Notes: generated from the letters alone by a model not told the origin. DNA of 5,465 bases from Candidatus Sumerlaeota bacterium (GCA_003554345.1 PWGE01000251.1:1-5465); one strand, 5' to 3'. Positions 1 to 5,358 are shown, numbered from the stretch's first letter. Numbers and translations are program-made.

Positions 1-402
1 AAGGTTGGATACAACGGAAGCCATGTGACCTAAACAGCATTGATAACCTCTCTACTCGACATGAAACAGGATAAGAACAAAAAGATGAAGAATACAGAAA
101 AATATGCATCGGTGGACAGGATAGTCAGGATAGAGAAAGAAAGACAAACAAAACCCGGAAGAAGAATGTATCACGCGCTTGCCAAGCCGCAGACCTGCCA
201 GAGTGAACATTCAGGAAGACAGAAAAGAACCTGCAAAATACAATTCTTTATTCTCCAATCCTATTAGTCATATCCGTCCTATTGGTCTTATTGGTCCCAT
301 TATTTTTCATCATTGATGGCGCCAGCCCCCGGGAGAACTTTCATAAAAAACGCAAGACATTCCATTCAATGAGAAGGAATAGCTCAATTTGTCAGTAAAC
401 TT
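1..402. other. Intergenic region without a convincing gene
   Basis: I see no supportable gene here. A 75-codon open frame on the plus strand (TTG at 40, stop at 267) has no Shine-Dalgarno site, a low-complexity Lys/Arg/Gln-rich composition and no recognisable motif, so I treat it as chance. The plus strand is purine-rich from about 60 to 170. Positions 262-297 carry 9-bp tandem repeats, listed separately. Near 320-335 there are short GC-rich palindromes (GGCGCC, CCCGGG). Downstream of the response regulator on the minus strand, a weak hairpin (359-363 with 376-380) lies 8 nt before a run of six T (350-345). It might be the operon terminator, but the stem is only 5 bp and too far from the T run for a firm call. 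Confidence 0.6.
262..297 (+). repeat. Four tandem 9-bp repeats (TATTGGTCC type)
   Basis: Four consecutive units of exactly 9 bp read TATTAGTCA, TATCCGTCC, TATTGGTCT and TATTGGTCC. The same unit family recurs at 5150-5185 on the opposite strand, including an identical TATTGGTCT and a closely matching TATCAGTCA. The period of 9 would preserve a reading frame and could encode Gly-Pro-Ile-like triplets, but no gene covers the site, so this is an intergenic repeat. I infer a dispersed genomic repeat family; its function is unknown. Confidence 0.7.
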
Positions 403-783
403 CTATGTGGTTTGGTGGGGCTCAGATTTAGAGAGAAAATACTTAATTAAAGAGGTTAACTCCATCATTTCATAGGGTTTTTGGAGATACGCAACCTGAG
501 GATCCTTAACAGCCTCCTTTATCAGGAGACTGGTACCGGTACAGATAATAACAGGAAGATCGGCAGAATATTTTCGGGCAGCTTTATAAACCTGGGCGCC
601 GGTCTGGTAGGGCATAAGGATATCCAGAATAATACAGTCCGGTTGCACATCAGGAAGGCACTCTATCCCTTCTTTCCCATTCATTGCAGTGTATAAAGTC
701 AGTCCCTTTTTTTTAAAATAATAATAAAGGGTTTCGACATATTCTTCGTCGTCGTCGATGAGTAAAATACGCGGTTTTCTCAA
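403..783 (-). CDS. Single-domain response regulator (CheY-like receiver)
   Basis: A 126-residue protein consisting only of a receiver domain, as in CheY/Spo0F-type proteins. The expected landmarks are all visible: the acidic cluster D10-D11-D12 after the first beta strand (RILLIDDD), the phospho-acceptor Asp54 in IILDILMP, the switch Thr82 at the end of beta 4 (VIICTG), and Lys102-Pro103 in LQKPY. Nothing follows the domain except a short polar tail (SEPHQTT), so there is no DNA-binding or enzymatic output; signalling must be by protein contact or phosphate relay. The start is TTG at 783, chosen because a strong GGAGAGGAG lies just upstream and the domain begins immediately after it. It lies 24 bp downstream of sdaAA on the same strand, so it is probably the last gene of the sda operon. 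No histidine kinase is in the window, and its partner is unknown. Confidence 0.93.
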   Translation of the reverse strand: MRKPRILLIDDDEEYVETLYYYFKKKGLTLYTAMNGKEGIECLPDVQPDCIILDILMPYQTGAQVYKAARKYSADLPVIICTGTSLLIKEAVKDPQVAYLQKPYEMMELTSLIKYFLSKSEPHQTT

Positions 784-787
784 TGTG

Positions 788-800
788 CTCCTCTCCTTTT
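788..800 (-). promoter_or_regulatory. Strong Shine-Dalgarno site for the TTG-started response regulator
   Basis: On the minus strand AAAAGGAGAGGAG lies 4 nt before the TTG at 783-781. It contains two overlapping SD cores (AAGGAG and GAGGAG). It fits between the sdaAA stop codon (810-808) and the TTG, and it decides the start: no ATG or GTG lies in frame nearby, and the TTG places the receiver fold at residue 5. Confidence 0.75.
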
Positions 801-807
801 ATTTGAT

Positions 808-1677
808 TTAAAGGATACTCTTTTGGTATTTCAGGCCTGTGGGGGTTCTGGCCAATCCTCCCAGGGCGCTTTCTTTGAGAGTGGTGGGCAGTTGTTGCCC
901 AATACTCTTCATAGCGGTGATCACTTCATCAAATGGAATAATGCTTTGTACTCCATTTAAAGCCAGATAGGCAGCTGTAATAGCATGGGAGGCATAAAAA
1001 GCGTTTCTCTTCACACAGGGCACCTCAACCAGCCCTGCTACCGGATCGCATACCAGACCGAGTGCATTTTTTAAAGCCAGGGCGGCAGCCTGGAATATCA
1101 GTTCTGTGTCATTATTTATGGCAGAGACTAACCCCCCGGCAGCCATGGAAGCCGCAGCCCCACATTCTGCCTGACACCCTCCTTCAGCGCCGGCCATGGG
1201 AACTTTTTTTTCAATGACAAGACCGATAACAGAGGCAACAAGAAAGGCTCGTTGAAGGGTGCTGTGAGATATTTCGTGGCTTTCAGCACAGGCAAGGAGT
1301 ACTCCGGGTATAATGCCACAGGAACCTGCGGTGGGAAAAGAAACAATCTTACCGCGACAGGCATTGACTTCTGCTATGGCAAGGGAATACTGCAATGCTT
1401 TCTGATAAAAGGGGTCTTTTAAAAGTGGCTGAGAAATACTGTGCATTTTATGAGCGTTACCTCTGGTTAATCCTGAACAGGAATATTGAGGTGAGTTCAG
1501 TCCTTTTTTCAGGGAGTCCCTCATTGTTTCTATACGATGGTCTAATTCCCGGTATATGTTCTCAGGCTTTATATCCTGATAAAAAGTCTCTCTTTGAATC
1601 ATAAATTCTTCAAGGGTTAGCCCTTTTTTTTCAATGGTTTCTATCAGGTCCCTGGTATCTGAAAATTGAAAACTCAT
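808..1677 (-). CDS. sdaAA: L-serine dehydratase, iron-sulfur-dependent, alpha subunit
   Basis: The catalytic subunit of the [4Fe-4S] L-serine ammonia-lyase, which converts L-serine to pyruvate plus ammonia without PLP. Its 289 residues match the usual alpha-subunit length. Family signatures are clear: SFPTAGSCGIIPG at 113-125, GAEGGCQAECGAAASMAAGG at 163-182 and CDPVAGLVEVPC at 210-221. Cys168, Cys210 and Cys221 are the likely cluster ligands; their spacing (42 and 11) equals that of the ligands I recall for the Legionella single-chain enzyme (C343, C385, C396). The Legionella C-terminal inhibitory cysteine has no counterpart: this chain ends in KYQKSIL, as expected for the two-subunit type. 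The ATG at 1677 overlaps the sdaAB stop as ATGA, and GGAG lies 7 nt upstream, so the subunits are probably translationally coupled. The cluster makes the enzyme oxygen-sensitive, consistent with an anaerobic host. Confidence 0.97.
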   Translation of the reverse strand: MSFQFSDTRDLIETIEKKGLTLEEFMIQRETFYQDIKPENIYRELDHRIETMRDSLKKGLNSPQYSCSGLTRGNAHKMHSISQPLLKDPFYQKALQYSLAIAEVNACRGKIVSFPTAGSCGIIPGVLLACAESHEISHSTLQRAFLVASVIGLVIEKKVPMAGAEGGCQAECGAAASMAAGGLVSAINNDTELIFQAAALALKNALGLVCDPVAGLVEVPCVKRNAFYASHAITAAYLALNGVQSIIPFDEVITAMKSIGQQLPTTLKESALGGLARTPTGLKYQKSIL

Positions 1678-2369
1678 GAAATTTCTCCACTTAAAATGCC
1701 TGGAATATAGAGAACCCTGTAAACTGCTGAAAAGTCCTTTAATGTTTCCAGTATTTCATCGGTTATACAGGTATCTACTTTGATGACCAGTAGTGCTTCT
1801 TCTCCTTTTTCCCGACGATGTGAGGTAAGAGCTGCAATATTTATTCCGTGATTGGCAAGGGTCTGACTTACCCGGGCAATCACACCTATTTCATCATGGT
1901 GCCACACTACCAGGGTGGGAGACTCGCCGGCAAGAGAAACCTCATAACCGTCGATATCCTGCACTTCAACATATCCCCCGCCCAACGATGCTCCCCGGAT
2001 TGTCATACACCGGCTCTGATTGGCCAGAGTAAACTGCACAGTGTTGGAATGGTAGTTATCAGGACATTCATAGATGTTTTTAATTTCAAATTCCAGCTTT
2101 TGATGGTGTGCCAGTTCAAAACTGTTTGCAATATTTTCATCATCCATCGCCATGCCAAGGAGTCCAGCGATTACAGCTCTGTCACTGCCGTGTCCCTTCC
2201 CTGTATGAGCCAGTGACCCATAAAAGATGATAGAAGCCCTTGTAAGGGGCGATTGAAAGATAATTTTTGAAAGTTGCGCTAATTTCAGGACCCCTGCAGT
2301 ATGTGAACTGGAGGGTCCAATTATTACCGGTCCCATAATATCAAAAAGGCTTTTATTCTGGCTATTCAT
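1674..2369 (-). CDS. sdaAB: L-serine dehydratase, iron-sulfur-dependent, beta subunit
   Basis: The partner subunit of SdaAA, 231 residues. The N-terminal part is the serine dehydratase beta domain, with GPSSSHTAG at 18-26 and the YGSLAHTGKGHGSDRA stretch at 50-65, followed by GASLGGGYVEV at 126-136. An ACT domain follows at about 152-222 (LVVWHHDEIGVIARVSQTLA, then NIAALTSHR), a small-molecule-binding fold usual in this subunit and thought to sense an amino acid. The start is ATG at 2369; a TAG stop lies in frame three codons upstream, so no longer form is possible. No Shine-Dalgarno site precedes it, but a TATAAT does, suggesting a leaderless transcript. A start at Met12 would cut off the usual N-terminal strand and also lacks an SD. 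It is the first gene of the sdaAB-sdaAA-response regulator operon, and its last bases overlap sdaAA. Confidence 0.97.
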   Translation of the reverse strand: MNSQNKSLFDIMGPVIIGPSSSHTAGVLKLAQLSKIIFQSPLTRASIIFYGSLAHTGKGHGSDRAVIAGLLGMAMDDENIANSFELAHHQKLEFEIKNIYECPDNYHSNTVQFTLANQSRCMTIRGASLGGGYVEVQDIDGYEVSLAGESPTLVVWHHDEIGVIARVSQTLANHGINIAALTSHRREKGEEALLVIKVDTCITDEILETLKDFSAVYRVLYIPGILSGEIS

Positions 2370-2377
2370 TTGTAACT

Positions 2378-2383
2378 ATTATA
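2378..2383 (-). promoter_or_regulatory. Putative -10 box of the sda operon, leaderless start
   Basis: A consensus TATAAT reads on the minus strand from 2383 to 2378, only 8 nt before the sdaAB ATG. Transcription would then begin at or within a base or two of the ATG, giving an essentially leaderless mRNA, which agrees with the missing Shine-Dalgarno site. I found no good -35 hexamer at 16-19 bp upstream (that place reads GATGTT), so the promoter would be weak or activator-dependent. The possible -35 region overlaps the left arm of the 12-bp inverted repeat at 2401-2412. Confidence 0.4.
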
Positions 2384-2400
2384 AAACAGATAACGGAAAA

Positions 2401-2554
2401 AACATCCTGAATACCATAAAATTAGCTTTAAATGGAGAAAAAACTCTGGTTTTACAGTATTCTTTTCATCAATGGAACCAGGATGAGCATTTTACTTTTA
2501 TTTCCAGTGCTTGTTATTACCGTTTGTAGAGTGTAAGAAAACATTCAGGATGTT
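2401..2554. repeat. 12-bp perfect inverted repeat pair flanking 130 bp
   Basis: AACATCCTGAAT at 2401-2412 and its exact reverse complement ATTCAGGATGTT at 2543-2554 face each other across 130 bp. The right arm spans the antiporter stop codon (2547-2545), and the left arm lies just upstream of the putative sdaAB -10 box. A 12-bp match at this distance is unlikely by chance. It could be the ends of a small degenerate insertion, a pair of regulator sites, or a long-range RNA stem. No target duplication is visible. Confidence 0.5.
2438..2481 (-). terminator. Probable intrinsic terminator of the antiporter gene
   Basis: On the minus strand, CTGGTT (2481-2476) pairs with AACCAG (2451-2446), followed 2 nt later by six T (2443-2438). 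It lies about 64 nt past the antiporter stop. The stem is only 6 bp and the loop is 24 nt, so it is a modest terminator. Its position between the antiporter and the sda promoter is appropriate. Confidence 0.4.
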
Positions 2555-3726
2555 GAAGAAGAGGGTTCAAGAAGGCGTTTGTGGCTGAGATGAATTCCGG
2601 CGGCGCCTAAAGGTGCGGTCAATAAAATAGCCAGTACGGCTACTGCCAGTATCCAGTCTCCTGACTCGATGCCCATGGTCAGAGGAATAGCTCCAATGGC
2701 AGCCTGTACAGTGGCTTTGGGGGTATATGCAATGATGCAGAATAATCTTTCTTTTTGGGATAAGTTTGAACCCAGCAAAGAGAGAAAAACTCCCAGGGAG
2801 CGTGCAACCAACCCCAGGGCAATGATTACCATTCCTGTCAATCCCGCTTCCCAGACCAGGAAAATGTCGACTCTTGCACCTATCAAAACAAAAAGAAGTA
2901 TCTCAGCAAGCACCCATATTTTATCGAATTTTAAAGAAAGACGGTGCGCCAGGTTATTATCCTTTTCCAGTATGACAAGACCCATTGTCATGATACCGAG
3001 TAAGCTGGCAATGGGTATATAATTTGACAGCTCATAAAATAAAATGGCTACAATCATAAAATAGATGAGTTTGCGGGTATCACGAAGAGGAAATTTTTTA
3101 AAAAATTCAAGGAGAAGAAATCCCAGTCCCGCTCCCATACAAATCCCCAGCACAATACTGAGCGGAGCCTGCATCAGAAGGGTGAAAATATTGGCGTTGT
3201 CACCGGTTCCGGCAGCGAGAAATAATCCGAATATGGTGATGGCAAAAACATCATCTACGGAAGCCCCTGCCAGTACCAGTGTTGGAACTTCTCTGTTTTT
3301 ACCAAAACCCCGTTCTTTGAGATTAAGCATTTGGGGCACAACCACTGCCGGAGAAACAGCTGCCAGAATAAAGCCCAGCATTCCCGCCTCTGGCAAAGAG
3401 AAGTCAAGCCAGTAATATCCTATAAAAGTAATGGTACTTCCTTCAATTATACCGGGAATAAAACTCATTTTTAAAGCGGAAGTGCCAACCTTATTAAGGG
3501 TTTTTCTTTGAATACTCAAACCAGCCCGGATGAGAATGATAATAAGGGCTGTTGTCCTTAATTCGCCTGACAGGTGTAAAAGATCAGCTGAAATGAAGTC
3601 AAGCAGGTAAGGACCCAGGATAATTCCCGTGAATAGAAAACCTAACAACCCGGGAAGTTTCAACTTCTCCATCAGGTAACGTAACATCTTTGCTACAAGC
3701 AGAACTACTGCCAGATTGACAATCAT
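2545..3726 (-). CDS. Cation/proton antiporter, CPA2 superfamily, NHA (SLC9B)-like
   Basis: A 393-residue, very hydrophobic inner-membrane protein with about 11-13 predicted helices and almost no soluble tail. It starts directly with a membrane helix followed by KLKLPGLLGFLFTGIILGP (21-39), typical of the Na+/H+ exchanger domain. The core signature is AAVSPAVVVPQML (122-134) and then GASVDDVFAITIFG (154-167). Asp158-Asp159 form the paired aspartates of electrogenic Na+/H+ antiporters, unlike the Q-D of Kef-type potassium systems. SPAVVVP followed by an EVPTL-x-A-x-S-DD stretch resembles what I recall of animal NHA2 (SLC9B2) and its bacterial relatives. No TrkA-N or TrkA-C domain is present. 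The expected role is Na+ or Li+ export in exchange for protons; the ion is inferred, not shown. The ATG at 3726 has a moderate SD (GGGAAG, 3739-3734) and follows an extended -10 promoter. It is monocistronic, divergent from the MscS gene. Confidence 0.93.
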   Translation of the reverse strand: MIVNLAVVLLVAKMLRYLMEKLKLPGLLGFLFTGIILGPYLLDFISADLLHLSGELRTTALIIILIRAGLSIQRKTLNKVGTSALKMSFIPGIIEGSTITFIGYYWLDFSLPEAGMLGFILAAVSPAVVVPQMLNLKERGFGKNREVPTLVLAGASVDDVFAITIFGLFLAAGTGDNANIFTLLMQAPLSIVLGICMGAGLGFLLLEFFKKFPLRDTRKLIYFMIVAILFYELSNYIPIASLLGIMTMGLVILEKDNNLAHRLSLKFDKIWVLAEILLFVLIGARVDIFLVWEAGLTGMVIIALGLVARSLGVFLSLLGSNLSQKERLFCIIAYTPKATVQAAIGAIPLTMGIESGDWILAVAVLAILLTAPLGAAGIHLSHKRLLEPSSSTS

Positions 3727-3765
3727 TATATTTCTTCCCGAATTGCAGAGTTTTTGAGAAAATGT

Positions 3766-3793
3766 ATTATAGCAAAAGCTCCTGGTTTATCAC
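3766..3793 (-). promoter_or_regulatory. Predicted sigma-70/SigA promoter of the antiporter gene
   Basis: On the minus strand GTGATA (3793-3788, four of six bases of the -35 consensus), a 16-bp spacer and TATAAT (3771-3766) are seen. The -10 is preceded by TGC, giving an extended -10 (TGCTATAAT). Transcription would begin near 3759, giving a leader of about 33 nt that contains the GGGAAG ribosome site before the ATG at 3726. Confidence 0.6.
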
Positions 3794-4004
3794 CCCTCTC
3801 AGTTTTTTTGCTGAATCTGGTATTACATATAATTTCTGAATCTATAAGAGGCTCTCGCAAATATTATCTCATTGAAGATTTTGACATTTGAGTTATATGT
3901 AGGAAACTTTTTACGGATATAATGGATATACGGGGATTATCATTTATAAGAGAATGTAGGGATGTGTATCGGCGCTTTGCCATGAAATTATCTTTACCCG
4001 TGGT

Positions 4005-4041
4005 TCCGGAAAGTGGATGTGAGTGATGGATTTTTTCCGGA
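4005..4041 (+). other. RNA hairpin in the MscS leader
   Basis: TCCGGAAA (4005-4012) pairs perfectly with TTTCCGGA (4034-4041), with one more G-U pair possible inside and a loop of about 20 nt. Three further T precede the right arm, so the T run is inside the structure rather than after it and this is not an intrinsic terminator on the plus strand. It may be a leader structure affecting RNA stability or translation, or it may be chance. Confidence 0.35.
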
Positions 4042-4152
4042 TTGTTCTCAAAAGTTAAAGAAACACTCAGCCTTTTTACCGTGAGCCGCGGGAAGAAAGT
4101 AGTATCAAGCAGTTTAAAAAGCAGGTAAAATATTTTTACGTAATACTGGAAG

Positions 4153-4159
4153 AGGAGGT
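4153..4159 (+). promoter_or_regulatory. Strong Shine-Dalgarno site of the MscS gene
   Basis: AGGAGGT ends 5 nt before the ATG at 4165, a near-perfect complement to the 16S rRNA 3' end. It fixes the start of the channel gene and implies efficient translation. Confidence 0.8.
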
Positions 4160-4164
4160 TACTT

Positions 4165-4977
4165 ATGGAAAACATTACTGAAAGGCTTTTAGAGGTATTT
4201 GTTTTATACGGTTTGCGTGTGCTGGGAGCTCTTCTCATAATCTTAGTGGGACGTGTGATTGCTAAAAGTCTTCGTTCTCTTATCGGCAAACTGTTGCGCA
4301 AAAGAGAGATTGATGAGACGCTTGTCGCTTTTGTGACCCAGGTATCTTACGTGGCAATGATGATAGTTATAATTATTGCCGCCCTGGGGCAGATTGGTAT
4401 TCAGACGACTTCGATAATTGCCGTGCTTGGTGCTGCAGGACTGGCAGTGGGTTTTGCCATGCAAAGTTCTCTGTCTAACCTTGCCGCAGGTATCCTGCTT
4501 TTAGTTCTTCAGCCTTACAAAGTGGGTGATTTTATTGAAGGAGCGGGAATAGCGGGAACAGTAGAAGAGCTTGGCATGTTCAATACAACCCTTAAAACCC
4601 CTGATAACAGGAAGATTGTTGTTCCCAATGCCAGTATGACAACCAATAATGTTATCAATTATTCAGCCAAAGATATCCGGCGTATGGATCTGGTGGTCGG
4701 GGTCAGCTATGGTGATGATATTGATAAAGTCAAACGCGTCCTGGAAGAGGTGCTCGACTCTGAGGAGCGCCTGTTAAAAGACCCTCCTCCTAAAATAGGG
4801 CTGATTGAAATGGCGGATAGCAGTATCAATTTCGTGGTGCGTCCCTGGGTGCCCACTGCCGAATACTGGAATGTGATTTACGATTTACAGGAAAATATCA
4901 AAAAACGTCTTGATGCTGAGGGTATAACCATTCCTTTTCCCCAGCGGGATGTGCATTTGTATAAGAATGAACAATAG
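4165..4977 (+). CDS. mscS: MscS-family small-conductance mechanosensitive channel
   Basis: A 270-residue channel close in length and layout to E. coli MscS (286 residues). It is expected to form a heptamer in the inner membrane that opens under tension and releases solutes on hypo-osmotic shock. TM1 is about 11-33, TM2 about 57-77, and the pore-lining TM3 about 82-116 with GAAGLAVGFAMQSSLSNLAAG at 89-109. The beta domain follows (VGDFIE, GTVEELG, TLKTPDNRKIVVPNASM), then the alpha/beta vestibule ending in GITIPFPQRDVHL. Aligned on the Q-x-SLSNLAAG motif, E. coli pore residue L105 is Leu93, L109 becomes Phe97, and hinge G113 becomes Ser101, while G121 is kept as Gly109. The start is supported by AGGAGG. 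The gene is monocistronic as far as visible and divergent from the antiporter. MscS paralogues are common, so the symbol means family, not proven orthology. Confidence 0.95.
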   Translation: MENITERLLEVFVLYGLRVLGALLIILVGRVIAKSLRSLIGKLLRKREIDETLVAFVTQVSYVAMMIVIIIAALGQIGIQTTSIIAVLGAAGLAVGFAMQSSLSNLAAGILLLVLQPYKVGDFIEGAGIAGTVEELGMFNTTLKTPDNRKIVVPNASMTTNNVINYSAKDIRRMDLVVGVSYGDDIDKVKRVLEEVLDSEERLLKDPPPKIGLIEMADSSINFVVRPWVPTAEYWNVIYDLQENIKKRLDAEGITIPFPQRDVHLYKNEQ

Positions 4978-5119
4978 AAGTATACTCACATCCTGGTGAC
5001 AATAAGACCTCATAAAGGGAAGTCAATGGCTTAAGAGATACCATCCTTTACTGGATGATTGGCGATTGTATTCCCGGGAGGTTTTCATGCCCACTCAGGT
5101 TGCCGCACCGATAATGAAT

Positions 5120-5132
5120 CCGCCAGAGGCGG
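5120..5132. repeat. Short GC-rich hairpin CCGCC-AGA-GGCGG
   Basis: CCGCC (5120-5124) and GGCGG (5128-5132) are perfect arms around AGA. The following GCTTTC is too short and interrupted to make a convincing terminator. It sits 17 bp before the 9-bp repeat array and may belong to the same intergenic repeat cluster. Confidence 0.45.
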
Positions 5133-5149
5133 GCTTTCAGAATGCCATG

Positions 5150-5185
5150 TGACTGATAGGACCGATAAGACCAATAGGATGTCTA
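5150..5185 (-). repeat. 9-bp tandem repeats, inverted relative to the left-end array
   Basis: Read on the minus strand, consecutive 9-bp units are TAGACATCC (degenerate), TATTGGTCT, TATCGGTCC and TATCAGTCA. They match the unit family at 262-297, where the array reads on the plus strand. A 20-bp stretch, TCCTATTGGTCTTATCGGTC on the minus strand here, differs from the left copy at one position. The two arrays thus lie in opposite orientation about 4.9 kb apart. Confidence 0.7.
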
Positions 5186-5188
5186 TGT

Positions 5189-5314
5189 CTGAGGAATCAG
5201 GAGTTGTAATTTTTCAGGGAGGATGCTTTTCTTCGCGGTTGGCGTGCATTGACTTCGCGAGTGCTGGTTTCTGGTGTTCTTTCCCATTCTGAAAACTGTT
5301 TCCTGACTCCTCAG
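5189..5314 (+). other. 126-nt nested inverted repeat; possible structured RNA or leader
   Basis: Outer arms 5189-5202 and 5301-5314 pair at 13 of 14 positions (TGAGGAATCAGGA core against TCCTGACTCCTCA; the single A-C mismatch is at 5196/5307). Inside, TTTTCAG (5211-5217) pairs with CTGAAAA (5289-5295), extendable by two G-U pairs, and TCGCG (5233-5237) pairs with CGCGA (5256-5260). The three stems nest in order, giving one elongated hairpin. The 3' outer arm also forms the terminator hairpin at 5302-5315, so the two folds exclude each other, as in attenuators. Alternatives are a small non-autonomous element with terminal inverted repeats, or a small RNA. I do not recognise an Rfam family and see no clear promoter. 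Confidence 0.5.
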
Positions 5315-5327
5315 GGTTTTTTATTTT
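5302..5327 (+). terminator. Intrinsic terminator
   Basis: CCTGA (5302-5306) and TCAGG (5311-5315) flank the loop CTCC and are followed by G, six T (5317-5322), A and four T. This is a compact rho-independent terminator shape on the plus strand. It could end the MscS transcript, whose stop is about 325 nt upstream, or act as the off-state of the structured element that overlaps it. Confidence 0.55.
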
Positions 5328-5342
5328 CAGAGAAAATAATAA

Positions 5343-5358
5343 GAACCTGGTCAGGTTC
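5343..5358. promoter_or_regulatory. 16-bp palindrome, operator-like
   Basis: GAACCTGGTCAGGTTC has perfect 7-bp arms around a 2-bp centre. The near-zero spacing makes it a poor RNA hairpin and more like a binding site for a dimeric regulator. It lies just after the terminator and before the 20-bp repeats. No gene it would control is inside the window. Confidence 0.35.

Larger units (their letters stand above)
3727..4164. other. Divergent intergenic region with a long putative MscS leader
   Basis: This 438-bp gap lies between the antiporter start and the MscS start. The left part holds the antiporter promoter. For the plus strand, a consensus TATAAT at 3918-3923 is the best -10, but no -35 sits at the right distance; a perfect TTGACA at 3881-3886 is 31 bp away, too far to pair with it. 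If used, this -10 would give a leader of roughly 235 nt. The leader contains an 8-bp hairpin (listed separately) and a 34-codon open frame (3922-4026) without a good ribosome site. I do not recognise a known riboswitch consensus. A minus-strand frame at 4301-3864 is antisense to the MscS N-terminus and is rejected. Confidence 0.45.

Noticed and set aside
40-267. 75-codon plus-strand open frame in the left gap
   Set aside because: TTG start without a Shine-Dalgarno site, low-complexity basic composition, no motif, and the 3' part enters the 9-bp repeat area.
808-1677. Loss of a fourth cluster cysteine in SdaAA
   Set aside because: The C-terminal cysteine is a feature of the single-chain Legionella-type enzyme; two-subunit enzymes normally lack it, so its absence is not a defect.
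3881-3923. TTGACA (3881-3886) plus TATAAT (3918-3923) as one promoter
   Set aside because: The spacing is 31 bp, far outside the 16-19 bp needed; nothing resembling a -10 lies at the right distance from TTGACA.
3864-4301. 145-codon minus-strand frame MRNSLPIRERRL...
   Set aside because: Its first 46 codons are antisense to the well-supported MscS gene; no domain, no ribosome site, Arg/Ser/Thr-rich composition typical of an antisense frame.
328-5088. Similar boxes CCCGGGAG-N3-TTTCAT (328-344) and CCCGGGAG-N2-TTTCAT (5073-5088) as part of the 9-bp repeat unit
   Set aside because: The two boxes point the same way while the 9-bp arrays point opposite ways, and spacing to the arrays differs, so they do not form one shared unit.
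20-5153. Direct 10-mer GCCATGTGAC at 20-29 and 5144-5153 as attachment-site or element ends
   Set aside because: Several 10-bp matches are expected by chance in a window this size, and no integrase or transposase gene is present.
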